Below, one piece after another: positions 1-7,249 of a stretch of DNA of 7,635 bases. The notes beneath the pieces are model-generated. The model was not told the DNA's origin. It made no database searches and worked only from the letters and a program-made list of their open reading frames with translations. The translations under genes and the position numbers were made by a program. Source of the stretch: Acidobacteriota bacterium (GTDB lineage Bacteria; Acidobacteriota; Terriglobia; Terriglobales; Acidobacteriaceae); NCBI GenBank assembly GCA_021810735.1, contig JAJZIF010000171.1, forward strand, positions 1-7,635. Reading direction: 5' to 3'. The first letter of the stretch is position 1, and each line of letters starts with the position of its first letter.

Positions 1-2958
1 GATAATCTCATCCACTTTATGCCCTGGCAACTGGCCGCCTTCTCCCGGCTTGGCGCCTTGCGCCATCTTGATTTGGATCTCATCCGCGTTGATCAGATAA
101 TTCGTTGTAACTCCGAAGCGTCCGGACGCGATCTGCTTCACCGCGCTGCGACGCAAGTCTCCATTGGCGTCCGCGGTGAAACGGCGCTCATCCTCGCCGC
201 CCTCGCCCGTGTTCGACATGCCGCCGATCCGGTTCATCGCGATGGCAAGCGTTTCGTGCGCTTCCTTGCTGATCGAGCCGAACGACATTGCCCCGGTGGT
301 GAAGCGCTTGACGATCTCCTTGGCCGGCTCCACTTCTTCCAGAGGAACCGGAGACTTCGATTCCTTGATGCGCATCAGGCTGCGCAGAGTACACATGTTG
401 CGGCTTTGCTCGTCGATCAGGTCGGTATATTCCTTGAATGTTTTCGGGTTCCCCTGTTGCACAGCATGTTGCAGCTTGCCGATGGTTTCCGGATTTAGCA
501 GATGATATTCACCGTCCACCCGATAGTGGTACGCACCGCCGACGGCCAAATCGGTCTGCGAATCGGTAAGCGGGCCAAAGGCATACTCGTGCTTCATCTG
601 TGCTTCGCGTGCCAAAACGTCGAGACCCACGCCTTCGATCCTTGAAGCGGTTCCCTGAAAATAAGTTTCGACCAGGTCCTTATTCAGACCGATGGCCTCG
701 AATACCTGAGCCCCACGATAGCTCTGTAATGTGGAAATTCCCATTTTCGAGAACGTCTTCAACAATCCCTTGTTGATAGCCTTAATGAAATTCTTGACCG
801 CGGTATCGGGCGTGATGCCATTGGCTAAATAGCCGCGGTGCGCCAGGTCCCGTATCGAATCGAATGCCAGATATGGGTTGATGGCGCTGGCGCCGAAACC
901 GATGAGCAGCGCGAAATGCATCACCTCGCGCGGCTCTCCCGACTCCAGGATGAGAGCGACCTGGGTCCGCGTCTCTTCGCGAACCAGCAAATAGTGAACC
1001 GCAGCCAGCGCAAGCAGGCTGGGAATGGGAGCGTATTGCGCATCCGCTCCGCGGTCGGAAAGAATGAACAGCGTATATCCGGAGCGAACTGCCAGCGATG
1101 CGCGCTGGCATAGCTCATCGAGCGCGCGCCGCAATCCGGCTTCGCCGTCTTCCGCGCGAAACAGCGTGGACAATGTTGTTGCCAGCAAATCCCCGGTGGA
1201 CACGCGACGCAGCTTTTCCAACTCGTGATTGTTCAGGATGGCGTGAGGCAACTTCAATGTGTGGCAGTTTTTGGGCGTTTCCGCCAGAATGTTCCTCTCG
1301 CTACCGATAAAACTGATCAGCGACATGACCATCTCTTCGCGGATCGGATCGATAGGAGGATTCGTCACCTGCGCAAAGAGCTGCTTGAAATAACTGAACA
1401 GCATCTGCGGCCGGTCCGACAGACAAGCCAGCGGAGTATCGGTTCCCATGGAACCGATCGGCTCCTCTCCCTTGCTCGCCATCGGTTCCAGAATCATCTT
1501 CATGTCTTCTTCGGTGTAACCAAATACCCGTTGCCGACGCAAAAGCGTATCGGGGTTGGCCGCATATACGCGGGAGGGCTCCGGCAATTGGTCCAGCGTG
1601 ATCTGGTTTTGCTTCAGCCACTCGTCGTACGGCTGGCGCGCAGCAAGCTGCTGCTTGATCTCCTTGTCGGAAATGATGCGTTGTTGCACCGTGTCCACCA
1701 GGAACATCTTGCCCGGTTGCAACCGTCCTTTTTTCTTTACGTTCACATCTGGAATGTCCAGAACGCCGGCCTCCGACGCCAGCACCACAATATCGTCCTT
1801 GGTGACGACATAGCGGCCTGGGCGCAGGCCATTACGGTCGAGCGACGCTCCAATGACTCGTCCGTCAGTAAACGCGATGGCCGCGGGACCATCCCATGGC
1901 TCCATCAGGGACGCATGATACTCATAGAACGCCCGCTTCTCGGGCTTCATATGAGGATTGCCCGACCAGGATTCTGGAATCAACATGGACATGACGTGCG
2001 GCATCGAGCGTCCAGACTGATAGAGCAGCTCCACCGCATTGTCGAACGCGGAGGAATCGCTGCTGCCCTCCTCAATGACGGGAAACACCTTTTGCATGTC
2101 GTCGCCGAATGCCGGGGAAGACAAAATAGACTGGCGCGCCTGCATCCAGTTCACGTTGCCGCGCAGGGTGTTGATTTCGCCGTTGTGCGCTATGTAACGG
2201 AACGGATGCGCGAGCCGCCAACTGGGAAACGTGTTCGTCGAAAAACGCTGATGGACCAGGCAAAGCGCGCTGGTGACTTCAGGATCGGACAATTCCCCGT
2301 AGAAACTCGCGATCTGCGGAGCCAGCAGCAGACCTTTGTAAATAATGGTGCGAGCGGAAAGAGATGGAATGTAAAAAAAGTCCTTATCCTCTATATCGGA
2401 GGCGGCAATCGTCCGTTCGATCCGCTTGCGAACCACATACAGCTTGCGCTCGAAGGCATCTTCATCGAGTTCGGCGGGTTTCCCGATAAAAATCTGTTGA
2501 ATGTAGGGTTGGCTTGCGCGCGCCACTCGGCCGATGGCATTGCCGTCGCAGGGGATGTCCCGCCAGCCCAAAACGGTCAGCCCTTCATCCCGCACGATTT
2601 CTTCGAAGATTCCCTCGCACTGCAGGCGGTTCAGCTTCTCCACCGGCAGGAAGACCATGCCCGCCGCATAGGCGCCCGACTCCGGCAGCTCAAAGCCTAA
2701 TTGTTTGCACTCGCGCGCGAAGAAGCGATGAGGAATCTGGATCAGAATGCCAGCGCCATCGCCAGTTTCCGGGTCGCAGCCGCAGGCTCCGCGATGCGTC
2801 AGATTGATCAGAACCTCGATCCCTTTCAGGATAATTTCGTGGCTCTTCTCTCCGCGAATGCTGGCGACAAATCCAATTCCGCACGCGTCATGCTCGTGGC
2901 ATGGGTGGTACAGGCCCTGTGCGGACGGTAAGCCGGAAACTGCATGGAAATTAGACAT
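1..2958 (-). CDS. gltB: Glutamate synthase large (alpha) subunit, N-terminal 986 residues, cut by the left window edge
   Basis: The enzyme makes two glutamates from glutamine and 2-oxoglutarate, using electrons supplied through the small subunit (GltD) or ferredoxin; it acts in the cytoplasm in ammonia assimilation. The class-II glutamine amidotransferase domain begins at Cys26 in DACGIGF, so the first 25 residues look like the usual cleaved propeptide. It continues with HRGACGC (55-61), DGAG (67-70), [12 protein letters not shown] near 236-247 and [11 protein letters not shown] (258-268). The central domain includes [16 protein letters not shown] around 502-517. The FMN-binding synthase domain shows [11 protein letters not shown] (891-901), GEGGED (918-923) and the start of the [15 protein letters not shown] stretch. 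The family is about 1,500 residues long, so the [3Fe-4S] cysteines and the C-terminal beta-helix lie outside the window. The frame is open across all 986 codons. The ATG is fixed by an in-frame TAA five codons upstream (2971-2973) and by AGAGGA at 2963-2968. A gltD partner would be off the edge. Confidence 0.97.
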   Translation of the reverse strand, partial: MSNFHAVSGLPSAQGLYHPCHEHDACGIGFVASIRGEKSHEIILKGIEVLINLTHRGACGCDPETGDGAGILIQIPHRFFARECKQLGFELPESGAYAAGMVFLPVEKLNRLQCEGIFEEIVRDEGLTVLGWRDIPCDGNAIGRVARASQPYIQQIFIGKPAELDEDAFERKLYVVRKRIERTIAASDIEDKDFFYIPSLSARTIIYKGLLLAPQIASFYGELSDPEVTSALCLVHQRFSTNTFPSWRLAHPFRYIAHNGEINTLRGNVNWMQARQSILSSPAFGDDMQKVFPVIEEGSSDSSAFDNAVELLYQSGRSMPHVMSMLIPESWSGNPHMKPEKRAFYEYHASLMEPWDGPAAIAFTDGRVIGASLDRNGLRPGRYVVTKDDIVVLASEAGVLDIPDVNVKKKGRLQPGKMFLVDTVQQRIISDKEIKQQLAARQPYDEWLKQNQITLDQLPEPSRVYAANPDTLLRRQRVFGYTEEDMKMILEPMASKGEEPIGSMGTDTPLACLSDRPQMLFSYFKQLFAQVTNPPIDPIREEMVMSLISFIGSERNILAETPKNCHTLKLPHAILNNHELEKLRRVSTGDLLATTLSTLFRAEDGEAGLRRALDELCQRASLAVRSGYTLFILSDRGADAQYAPIPSLLALAAVHYLLVREETRTQVALILESGEPREVMHFALLIGFGASAINPYLAFDSIRDLAHRGYLANGITPDTAVKNFIKAINKGLLKTFSKMGISTLQSYRGAQVFEAIGLNKDLVETYFQGTASRIEGVGLDVLAREAQMKHEYAFGPLTDSQTDLAVGGAYHYRVDGEYHLLNPETIGKLQHAVQQGNPKTFKEYTDLIDEQSRNMCTLRSLMRIKESKSPVPLEEVEPAKEIVKRFTTGAMSFGSISKEAHETLAIAMNRIGGMSNTGEGGEDERRFTADANGDLRRSAVKQIASGRFGVTTNYLINADEIQIKMAQGAKPGEGGQLPGHKVDEII

Positions 2959-2962
2959 TGAT

Positions 2963-2968
2963 TCCTCT
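2963..2968 (-). promoter_or_regulatory. Ribosome binding site of gltB
   Basis: AGAGGA on the minus strand, four bases before the ATG at 2958. Together with the in-frame TAA at 2971-2973 it fixes the start codon. Confidence 0.75.
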
Positions 2969-2993
2969 GCTTAACTTTCACGATCTGGAAATC

Positions 2994-3022
2994 TGTATAC
3001 GGTGCGGATAGTCAGGTGGCAT
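2994..3022 (-). promoter_or_regulatory. Candidate gltB promoter
   Basis: Read on the minus strand, ATGCCA (3017-3022, 4/6 match to TTGACA) and TATACA (2994-2999, 4/6 match to TATAAT) are separated by exactly 17 bases. This would give a leader of about 30 nt. An alternative -10-like element, TATAAAAT, lies upstream at 3074-3081 but has no recognisable -35. These are weak consensus matches only. Confidence 0.3.
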
Positions 3023-3035
3023 CTCGCGAGCGAGA
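3022..3035. repeat. Perfect inverted repeat upstream of gltB
   Basis: TCTCGC-GA-GCGAGA: six-base arms with a two-base spacer. It abuts the upstream edge of the candidate -35 of gltB. It could be a binding site for a transcription factor or, if transcription starts further upstream, a small leader hairpin (possible as 5 bp with a 4-base loop). The symmetry is seen directly; the role is inferred. Confidence 0.4.
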
Positions 3036-3236
3036 CACGCGAATCCGCTCTGCAACTGGTACTGGAGGGTTTTATTTTATACCAATATGGGCGATCGTCC
3101 GTTGATTTTGCTTTGACCGCTCCATAAATCCCTGAAAGGGTGGGCTTAGGACGGAAGGCGAGACGGAAGCGGCGTGGCATCCTCGATATCGGCCGGCAGG
3201 CAGGTGCAGGGGCGAGGGCAGCCGGAGTCCTTTGGC
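3036..3236. other. Intergenic region between the permease 3' end and the gltB control region
   Basis: About 200 bp with no convincing gene. It contains the AT-rich stretch around 3071-3081 (TATAAAAT on the minus strand), a short CCCT-GAA-AGGG dyad at 3130-3140, and a GC-rich, degenerate tail next to the permease stop. I found no stem followed by a T-tract that would qualify as an intrinsic terminator for the permease. The small frame at 2971-3180 on the minus strand has no recognisable family or convincing start. Confidence 0.6.
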
Positions 3237-5267
3237 TCAGTTGTTGCGGAGAGCAATCATCGGGTTGATTCGGGACGCTCGACGCGCGGGTAGGTAGCCC
3301 GCGAGGAACGCAACGGCACTGAGAATCAAAATCGTCCCGGCAAACGCCGCAGGGTCGGTGGGAGCGGTTCCAAATAACAGCGTGGCGATCAGGCGCGCCA
3401 CAATCAAGGATGCCACCAGCCCCACGATCATCCCCACCAGGGCGAGTCGCAGCGTCTTCCAGATGACGCCAAGCTGTACCCTCGACCGCGAGGCGCCCAG
3501 CGCCATGCGGATGCCAATCTCCTGCGTCCGCTGCGTGACCGAATACGAGATGACTCCGTAAATGCCGAGCGATGCCAGAAACAGTCCCAGCGCCGCAAAA
3601 ATATCGACCAGCATGACAAAGAAACGCTGCGGCGAAACCGCATGATCCACCAGCCCCTGGATGGGGCGGAACTCCGTCGCCGGTTGGCCCGGGTTGATCT
3701 GGCGCAATGTGGCCATCACGCTGGAGGAAAGCACATCGGGCGGAAGTTTAGTGCGAACTACCAGTTGCGCTCCATCCGGCCCCCACTGAGTCGCGGGCAA
3801 ATACATCTGCCAGCCTGGATCGCCCTCGACACTACTCTCTCGAACATCGGCAATCACTCCGATAACCCGCGCCTGTGTGGCGTTAAGTATCGCAATACGG
3901 CCGATAGGGTCCTGGCCTGGCCACAGCGCGCGAGCAACGGTTTCGTTGATGATGACCACCTTCTGGCTGGTCGGGCTGTCGGACCAGCTAATGTCGCGGC
4001 CTTCGAGCAGGTGCATGCCAATTGCGCGAAGGTAGCCTGGAGAAATCATAAACACGAATGTGCCCGGAAGCTCTCCTTTGCGATATGTGCGCCCTTTGGC
4101 TCGAATGCCCCAGCTTCGATTCCGGCTTAGCGGCAGACTGTCGGAGATGCCGGCGGTTTCGATACCGGGAATGGCTTCCACCCGGCGGATGATCTCCTGC
4201 CAGATGGCCCCCCTCTTGGCGGCATCGCCGCCATCGTTGTAATCCACGCTGATAGCCGCAGCTCGACTGGGTTCAAAGCCGAGATTGACGTCGAGAATGC
4301 GCAGGAAGCTGCGAAGCAGCAGTCCGGCACCTACCAGCAGCACGCAGGCCAGCGCAATCTCAGAAATAACCAGCGCGGAACGCAGTTCCTCATGCTTCCT
4401 GCCTTCGCTCGCTCCGCTGCCCGCGTTTTTCAGCGTCTCCTGCAGATTGCCGGCAGACATTTTGAGTCCCGGAGCGAGGCCGAAGGCAGCGCCCGTGAGG
4501 ACTGCAATTGCCAGCGTCCAGACCAGCGCGGCGCCGTCAATGCGAACGCTGCTCAGCAGTGGAAGTGCAATCGATCCCTGGTGGGCGAGAAACTCGAGGA
4601 CCGCAAACGCAATTCCCAGGCCGAGCAATGCCCCCGCGCCAGAAAGGATGAGGCTCTCGGTCAGCAACTGGCGAATTAGTCGGCCTCGGCCCGCACCGAG
4701 CGCACTGCGCATGGCAAATTCCTTGCTGCGCGCGGCCGTCCGCGCCAGCAGTAGGTTCGACAGGTTCACGCAGACAATCAGCAGGATCATGCCCACCGCG
4801 GACCACAACACAATCAACGGTCGCCGCAGCTTACCGCTTACATACTGTTTCAATCCAAGAAGTCTGCCGGTGTAGTCCACGTACCAATTTGGATGTCTTT
4901 GATTAAAGTCAAGCTTTGGAAAAAGCAGATCGGCTTCGGCCTGGGCCTGAGCCAGAGTAACTCCCGGTCTGAGGCGGCCCATCAGTGCCAGGACATTTCC
5001 ATCATCCTGAAAGTTGTACATGATGAACGGAGTAAAGATGTCAACCTTCGCCCCCGGAGAAAAGACTGAGCCGAAGTCAAAAGTGTCCGGCAGAACGCCT
5101 ACGACAGTCACAGGTGTGCCGTTCAGATCGATGGCCTGCCCAATGATCCCGCGATTGCCGCCAAACTGCCGCTTCCAGAAGGCATAGCTGAGCAGAACAG
5201 CGGGACGGCTGTTCGGCAAGCACTCGTCCGCTGTAAACAAACGCCCGAGGAACGGTTCGACCCCCAA
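3237..5267 (-). CDS. C-terminal open frame of the frameshifted ADOP permease (restored residues 206-881)
   Basis: This 676-codon frame carries most of the permease: the rest of the first periplasmic domain (GVEPFLGRLF, LNGTPVTVVGVLP), both FtsX-type membrane domains and the second periplasmic domain. Its first possible start is a TTG at 5265-5267, which is really an internal Leu codon of the GNFFQTLGVEP motif. It has no good ribosome binding site and no export or membrane start of its own, so it is unlikely to be an independent gene. Automated annotation may list it as a separate permease. Known ADOPs have eight TM helices; this piece alone has seven and would be mis-oriented without TM1. Confidence 0.8.
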   Translation of the reverse strand: MGVEPFLGRLFTADECLPNSRPAVLLSYAFWKRQFGGNRGIIGQAIDLNGTPVTVVGVLPDTFDFGSVFSPGAKVDIFTPFIMYNFQDDGNVLALMGRLRPGVTLAQAQAEADLLFPKLDFNQRHPNWYVDYTGRLLGLKQYVSGKLRRPLIVLWSAVGMILLIVCVNLSNLLLARTAARSKEFAMRSALGAGRGRLIRQLLTESLILSGAGALLGLGIAFAVLEFLAHQGSIALPLLSSVRIDGAALVWTLAIAVLTGAAFGLAPGLKMSAGNLQETLKNAGSGASEGRKHEELRSALVISEIALACVLLVGAGLLLRSFLRILDVNLGFEPSRAAAISVDYNDGGDAAKRGAIWQEIIRRVEAIPGIETAGISDSLPLSRNRSWGIRAKGRTYRKGELPGTFVFMISPGYLRAIGMHLLEGRDISWSDSPTSQKVVIINETVARALWPGQDPIGRIAILNATQARVIGVIADVRESSVEGDPGWQMYLPATQWGPDGAQLVVRTKLPPDVLSSSVMATLRQINPGQPATEFRPIQGLVDHAVSPQRFFVMLVDIFAALGLFLASLGIYGVISYSVTQRTQEIGIRMALGASRSRVQLGVIWKTLRLALVGMIVGLVASLIVARLIATLLFGTAPTDPAAFAGTILILSAVAFLAGYLPARRASRINPMIALRNN

Positions 5268-5272
5268 CGTCT

Positions 5273-5279
5273 GAAAAAA
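5273..5279 (-). other. Slippery heptamer T TTT TTC at the second frame-change point
   Basis: In the incoming frame the codons are AAT TTT TTC. The last T of AAT plus TTT TTC form X XXY YYZ (U UUU UUC), a canonical -1 slippery site. Slipping there gives TTT TTT CAG, exactly the frame of the downstream permease. A GGTGAT stretch (5286-5291), complementary to the 16S anti-Shine-Dalgarno tail, lies six bases before it; such elements can stimulate bacterial -1 frameshifting. A homopolymer contraction from T7 to T6 explains the data equally well. Confidence 0.45.
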
Positions 5280-5412
5280 TTCCCCATCACCAGGATTCCG
5301 GTGACAGGCACTGGCTGGCCTTGCCCCACGGTCAGCTTGTAGTTATCGCTGGAGGTGAAAGCGAAGTAGCCGGTCACGCTTTGAAATGACTTGTTGCGCT
5401 GCTGAAATTCCT
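5273..5412 (-). other. Middle segment of the ADOP permease in the third reading frame, with both frame-change points
   Basis: About 46 codons encode [18 protein letters not shown], then TSSDNYKLTVGQGQPVPVTG, then ILVMGNFF, matching the start of the first periplasmic domain of ADOPs. They are in a frame different from both flanks. On the left strand-wise side the coding switches after ACC AGG (5410-5412). On the other side it switches within AAT TTT TTC (5273-5281), after which CAG ACG TTG restores GNFFQTLGVEP. Each junction needs a one-base backward shift. Confidence 0.8.
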
Positions 5413-5880
5413 GGTGGCATCCGTAGAATAAGTCATGCTGGACTCGCCGCCCGTGGTGTTTTTCGTCGCAATCCGAATGAGTCTTTGCGGCTGAGAAAAC
5501 GGCAACGGTCGCAGCAAAATTGTATTGACCACGCTGAAGACGGCGACGTTGGCGCCAATCCCCAGCCCCAGAATCAGCACTGCGACGATGGTGAATCCGC
5601 GATCCCGGCCCAGCGTCCGCAATGTGTAGCGTATGTCCTGCAGCAGAATGTCGAGCCACGGAAGTCCACGCGCCGCACGCTGCCGCTCTTTGGCCTGCTG
5701 CACACCGCCAAAACGTATGAGTGCCTGCCGTCGGGCTTCCGCCTCCGGCATGCCCAGCCGCATATTCTCTTCGAAGGCCAGTTCGACATGCGCAGCGATT
5801 TCAGCATCCAGCTCCGCATCCCGTTGCTGCTTCTGAAAGAACGACTGCAGACGATTCCATGATTCCCGCAGCGCGCCCAT
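5374..5880 (-). CDS. N-terminal open frame of the frameshifted ADOP permease (168 codons)
   Basis: The frame begins at the ATG overlapping the padR stop. It encodes the ADOP-specific soluble N-terminal domain: a charged helical region with [18 protein letters not shown], then [14 protein letters not shown]1 (residues 96-123) follows, then the start of the periplasmic domain ([14 protein letters not shown]). Codons 1-157 match the family. The last 11 residues after Arg157 are out-of-frame sequence before the TGA at 5374-5376. If translated alone it would be a membrane-anchored stub. The upstream extension of this frame into padR (to 6045) is not real. Confidence 0.85.
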   Translation of the reverse strand: MGALRESWNRLQSFFQKQQRDAELDAEIAAHVELAFEENMRLGMPEAEARRQALIRFGGVQQAKERQRAARGLPWLDILLQDIRYTLRTLGRDRGFTIVAVLILGLGIGANVAVFSVVNTILLRPLPFSQPQRLIRIATKNTTGGESSMTYSTDATRNFSSATSHFKA

Positions 5881-6230
5881 TACAGGTCTCCTTCCGACTG
5901 CATGGCCAGCACGCGCCCCATGACGCTGGACAGGCGACGCCAGTAGGCCGAGTCCTTGGCCAACTGGCCGCGACCGCTCCTCGTGATGGCGTAGTACTTC
6001 GCCTTGCGGTTGTTCTCGGAGATGCCCCATTGCGCGGAGATCCATCCCCGCTGTTGCAGACGAACGAGGGAAGCGTAAATCGTGCCCTGATTCAGAAGAA
6101 TCTCGTCGCCGCTCACCTGCTCAATACGGCGAGCGATGCCGTAACCATGCAGGGGACCCATGGAGGCCAGCGTCTGCAGAACCATCAAGTCCAAGGTGCC
6201 TTGCAGCAGATCGAGCTTCACATCCGCCAT
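5880..6230 (-). CDS. PadR-family transcriptional regulator (acidobacterial ADOP-associated type)
   Basis: A 116-residue winged-helix DNA-binding protein, probably a dimeric repressor of its own operon. The N-terminus [17 protein letters not shown] (5-21) is the typical first helix. [20 protein letters not shown] (25-44) and [18 protein letters not shown] (47-64) form the helix-turn-helix and wing region. [15 protein letters not shown] (72-86) is the conserved wing strand, followed by a short C-terminal dimerisation helix. The length fits the short PadR subfamily. The ATG at 6230 is chosen because it has a strong AGGAGA five bases upstream and matches the family N-terminus. The frame runs further up to a TTG at 6305, but that extension crosses the promoter-like region. 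Known biology: in Acidobacteria this subfamily usually sits next to ADOP permeases, as here. The effector is unknown. Confidence 0.95.
   Translation of the reverse strand: MADVKLDLLQGTLDLMVLQTLASMGPLHGYGIARRIEQVSGDEILLNQGTIYASLVRLQQRGWISAQWGISENNRKAKYYAITRSGRGQLAKDSAYWRRLSSVMGRVLAMQSEGDL
5887..5893 (-). promoter_or_regulatory. Ribosome binding site of the ADOP permease, inside the padR 3' end
   Basis: AAGGAGA on the minus strand, six bases before the ATG at 5878-5880 and within the last padR codons. The TAATG stop/start overlap (5878-5882) points to translational coupling and fixes the permease start. Confidence 0.8.
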
Positions 6231-6235
6231 TCTCG

Positions 6236-6241
6236 TCTCCT
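6236..6241 (-). promoter_or_regulatory. Ribosome binding site of padR
   Basis: AGGAGA on the minus strand, five bases before the ATG at 6230. It supports this start over the in-frame TTG at 6305. Confidence 0.75.
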
Positions 6242-6257
6242 GTGCCGATGCCACATA

Positions 6258-6289
6258 AGTATGGCATAGATTCTGTGGCGTGACCACAG
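6258..6289 (-). promoter_or_regulatory. Candidate promoter and operator of the padR-ADOP unit
   Basis: On the minus strand TGGTCA (6281-6286) and CATACT (6258-6263) are spaced by 17 bases, each matching four of six consensus bases. The -35-like hexamer lies inside a perfect dyad, CTGTGG-CGTGA-CCACAG (plus strand 6273-6289). The -10-like hexamer overlaps a looser dyad of the form CCAyA...TrTGG (6251-6264). PadR proteins usually bind dyads over their own promoter, so autorepression here is plausible but inferred. Confidence 0.35.
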
Positions 6290-6313
6290 GAAGAATCGAG
6301 GACAACTCCAGTG

Positions 6314-6335
6314 TCAGAAATAGAGCGATTTCTGA
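6314..6335. repeat. Perfect 8-bp stem-loop after the HugZ-like gene
   Basis: TCAGAAAT-AGAGCG-ATTTCTGA: eight-base arms and a six-base loop, 18 bases past the stop of the HugZ-like gene and upstream of the padR promoter region. The stem is AT-rich and not followed by a T-tract on either strand, so it is not a classical intrinsic terminator. It could protect the 3' end of the HugZ mRNA, act as a weak terminator or be a protein-binding site. Confidence 0.45.
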
Positions 6336-6353
6336 GCCGAAACGGCAGTCGGA

Positions 6354-7154
6354 CTAGACGGCTGCTTCAGCCTGCCGGACCATCTCGACAAGTGCCTTCC
6401 GCGTTTCCTGCGGTGTAGCCACTTCGCGGAGAAAATTAATGCGAGCGCCTTTCATTCCCTCGGCTGTTTTCAGTCGCAGGGAGAATCCCAGGCGGTCGAC
6501 GGAGGTCATAGTCGCCTCCGTCGCTTCGAGTTGCGCGTGGGTTCGCGCCAGTAAAATCATAGAGTCGACATGGTCGGTATTCATATGGGCGAGAATGCCC
6601 GCCGCGGCGTCGGCCAGCGGATCGGGTGCTGCGTGTTCATATTCCCCCGGATCGACCCATCCCATGACGCCAAAGCCGCCCACATAATAGATATCGATTG
6701 GCTGGAGCCGGAAGAAACCAAAGTCGGCGAAGTCCACCCAGTAGCGGCTGGTTTCGTGCCGGGCAAGATAGGTTTCTCGGACCGCGGCTAGATCTTCCGG
6801 TGGCACAGATTCGGCATAACCCATCAGCGTGGCTCGGGCCGCGCCGAGCGGATCGCCGCCCGCGCCTGCTTGCCCGATGAAAAGGCTGGCGCGCGCGTCG
6901 GCCTTTAAATTCTGGGTATGCATCGCCATGTTACTGATCAGAAAGATCGGCCGGCCCGCAGCGTCGAGAGCATAGGGCATCAACGACCCAAAGGGAAACC
7001 CCACATGCTTCCTGGAGAGTGTTGAGAGCGTGGCGACAGTGGAGAGAGAGAGTAGCGTGCGGACGCGTTCGGCATAGGTCGGTTCGGGCAATTGCGGCAG
7101 AGCATGTCCCGTGGATGCGTGCTGGCGTGGGGCGGTGGATTCATTGGACGGCAT
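6354..7154 (-). CDS. HugZ-like FMN-binding split-barrel protein with C-terminal DUF2470 domain
   Basis: This 266-residue protein belongs to the pyridoxamine 5'-phosphate oxidase-like split-barrel superfamily. Residues about 25-175 form the barrel: TYAERVRTLLS, VATLSTLSRKHVGFPFGSLMPYALD, PIFLISNMAMHTQNLKAD, ASLFIGQAGAGGDPLGAARA and YYVGGFGVMGWVD. Residues about 180-262 form a DUF2470 domain opening with AHMNTDHVDSM (His190, His195). This architecture matches HugZ/ChuZ haem-degrading proteins, but also many uncharacterised flavin or haem-binding proteins. No histidine occurs after residue 206, so the C-terminal haem-ligand histidine described for Helicobacter HugZ appears to be missing; haem oxygenase activity should not be assumed. 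The start is fixed by GAGGGG at 7160-7165 and an in-frame TGA four codons upstream (7164-7166). There is no signal peptide. It is divergent from the LarA-like gene. Confidence 0.85.
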   Translation of the reverse strand: MPSNESTAPRQHASTGHALPQLPEPTYAERVRTLLSLSTVATLSTLSRKHVGFPFGSLMPYALDAAGRPIFLISNMAMHTQNLKADARASLFIGQAGAGGDPLGAARATLMGYAESVPPEDLAAVRETYLARHETSRYWVDFADFGFFRLQPIDIYYVGGFGVMGWVDPGEYEHAAPDPLADAAAGILAHMNTDHVDSMILLARTHAQLEATEATMTSVDRLGFSLRLKTAEGMKGARINFLREVATPQETRKALVEMVRQAEAAV

Positions 7155-7249
7155 AGGGTCCCCTCAAAACTAAGGCTACGGCATCAGCCGCGCGTGAGGG
7201 AAACGCGCCACTTTCACTGCTCCCGTGAAGGGAATACGATAAAGGTCGT
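7155..7249. promoter_or_regulatory. Divergent intergenic region between the HugZ-like and LarA-like genes
   Basis: These 95 bp must hold the start signals of both flanking genes. It contains TTCAC-(7)-GTGAA at 7213-7229, a small perfect dyad, and TACGAT (7235-7240), a possible -10 for the rightward gene only 9 bases before its ATG and so probably too close. I could not assign convincing -35/-10 pairs on either strand. Confidence 0.4.

Larger units (their letters stand above)
3237..5880 (-). pseudogene. ADOP-family ABC transporter permease (MacB/FtsX fold), interrupted by two frameshifts
   Basis: ADOPs are inner-membrane permeases related to MacB, with an extra N-terminal soluble domain and no ATPase encoded next to them; substrates are unknown. 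Restoring one base near 5410-5412 and one in the T6 tract at 5274-5279 gives a continuous protein of 881 residues, the normal size. Domains: soluble N-terminal ADOP segment (1-90, with [12 protein letters not shown] and a conserved [18 protein letters not shown] stretch); TM1 (96-123, [15 protein letters not shown]); first periplasmic domain (about 125-350); three TM helices (about 355-378, 405-433, 450-471) with the FtsX signature RSALGAGRGRLIRQLLTES; TM5 (about 502-525); second periplasmic domain; and TM6-8 (about 754-865) with EIGIRMALGAS. It ends in the family-typical NPMIALRNN. The start overlaps the padR stop, so the pair is one transcription unit. Apart from the two breaks I see no other damage, so the lesions are recent, artefactual or recoded. 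Confidence 0.85.

Noticed and set aside
1225..2700. A 491-codon open frame on the plus strand, opposite gltB
   Set aside because: It is exactly antisense to conserved gltB coding sequence, has no recognisable family, and is rich in Arg, His, Leu and Gln as expected of a shadow frame in GC-rich codon usage.
1..2958. Possible disruption of gltB, given that no long frame is closed within the window
   Set aside because: Reading the minus strand codon by codon gives an uninterrupted 986-codon frame; it simply runs off the window edge.
3130..3140. CCCT-GAA-AGGG dyad as terminator of the permease
   Set aside because: It has only four base pairs, no following T-tract, and is about 100 bases past the stop codon.
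3642..4875. Several plus-strand open frames (3642-4130, 4285-4875, 4392-4679) opposite the permease
   Set aside because: They have low-complexity, Arg/Ser/Pro-rich products antisense to conserved permease codons and no good ribosome binding sites.
5410..5416. Programmed frameshifting at the first break
   Set aside because: The local sequence ACC AGG AAT offers no X XXY YYZ pattern allowing re-pairing after a -1 slip, so a missing base is the simpler explanation.
5881..6045. N-terminal extension of the permease frame up to 6045
   Set aside because: It lies wholly inside padR in another frame. The ATG at 5880 has its own AAGGAGA and matches ADOP N-termini.
5880..6305. padR starting at the TTG at 6305
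   Set aside because: The extra 25 residues do not resemble PadR N-termini and cross the promoter/operator-like region. The ATG at 6230 has a strong AGGAGA and the typical start of the family.
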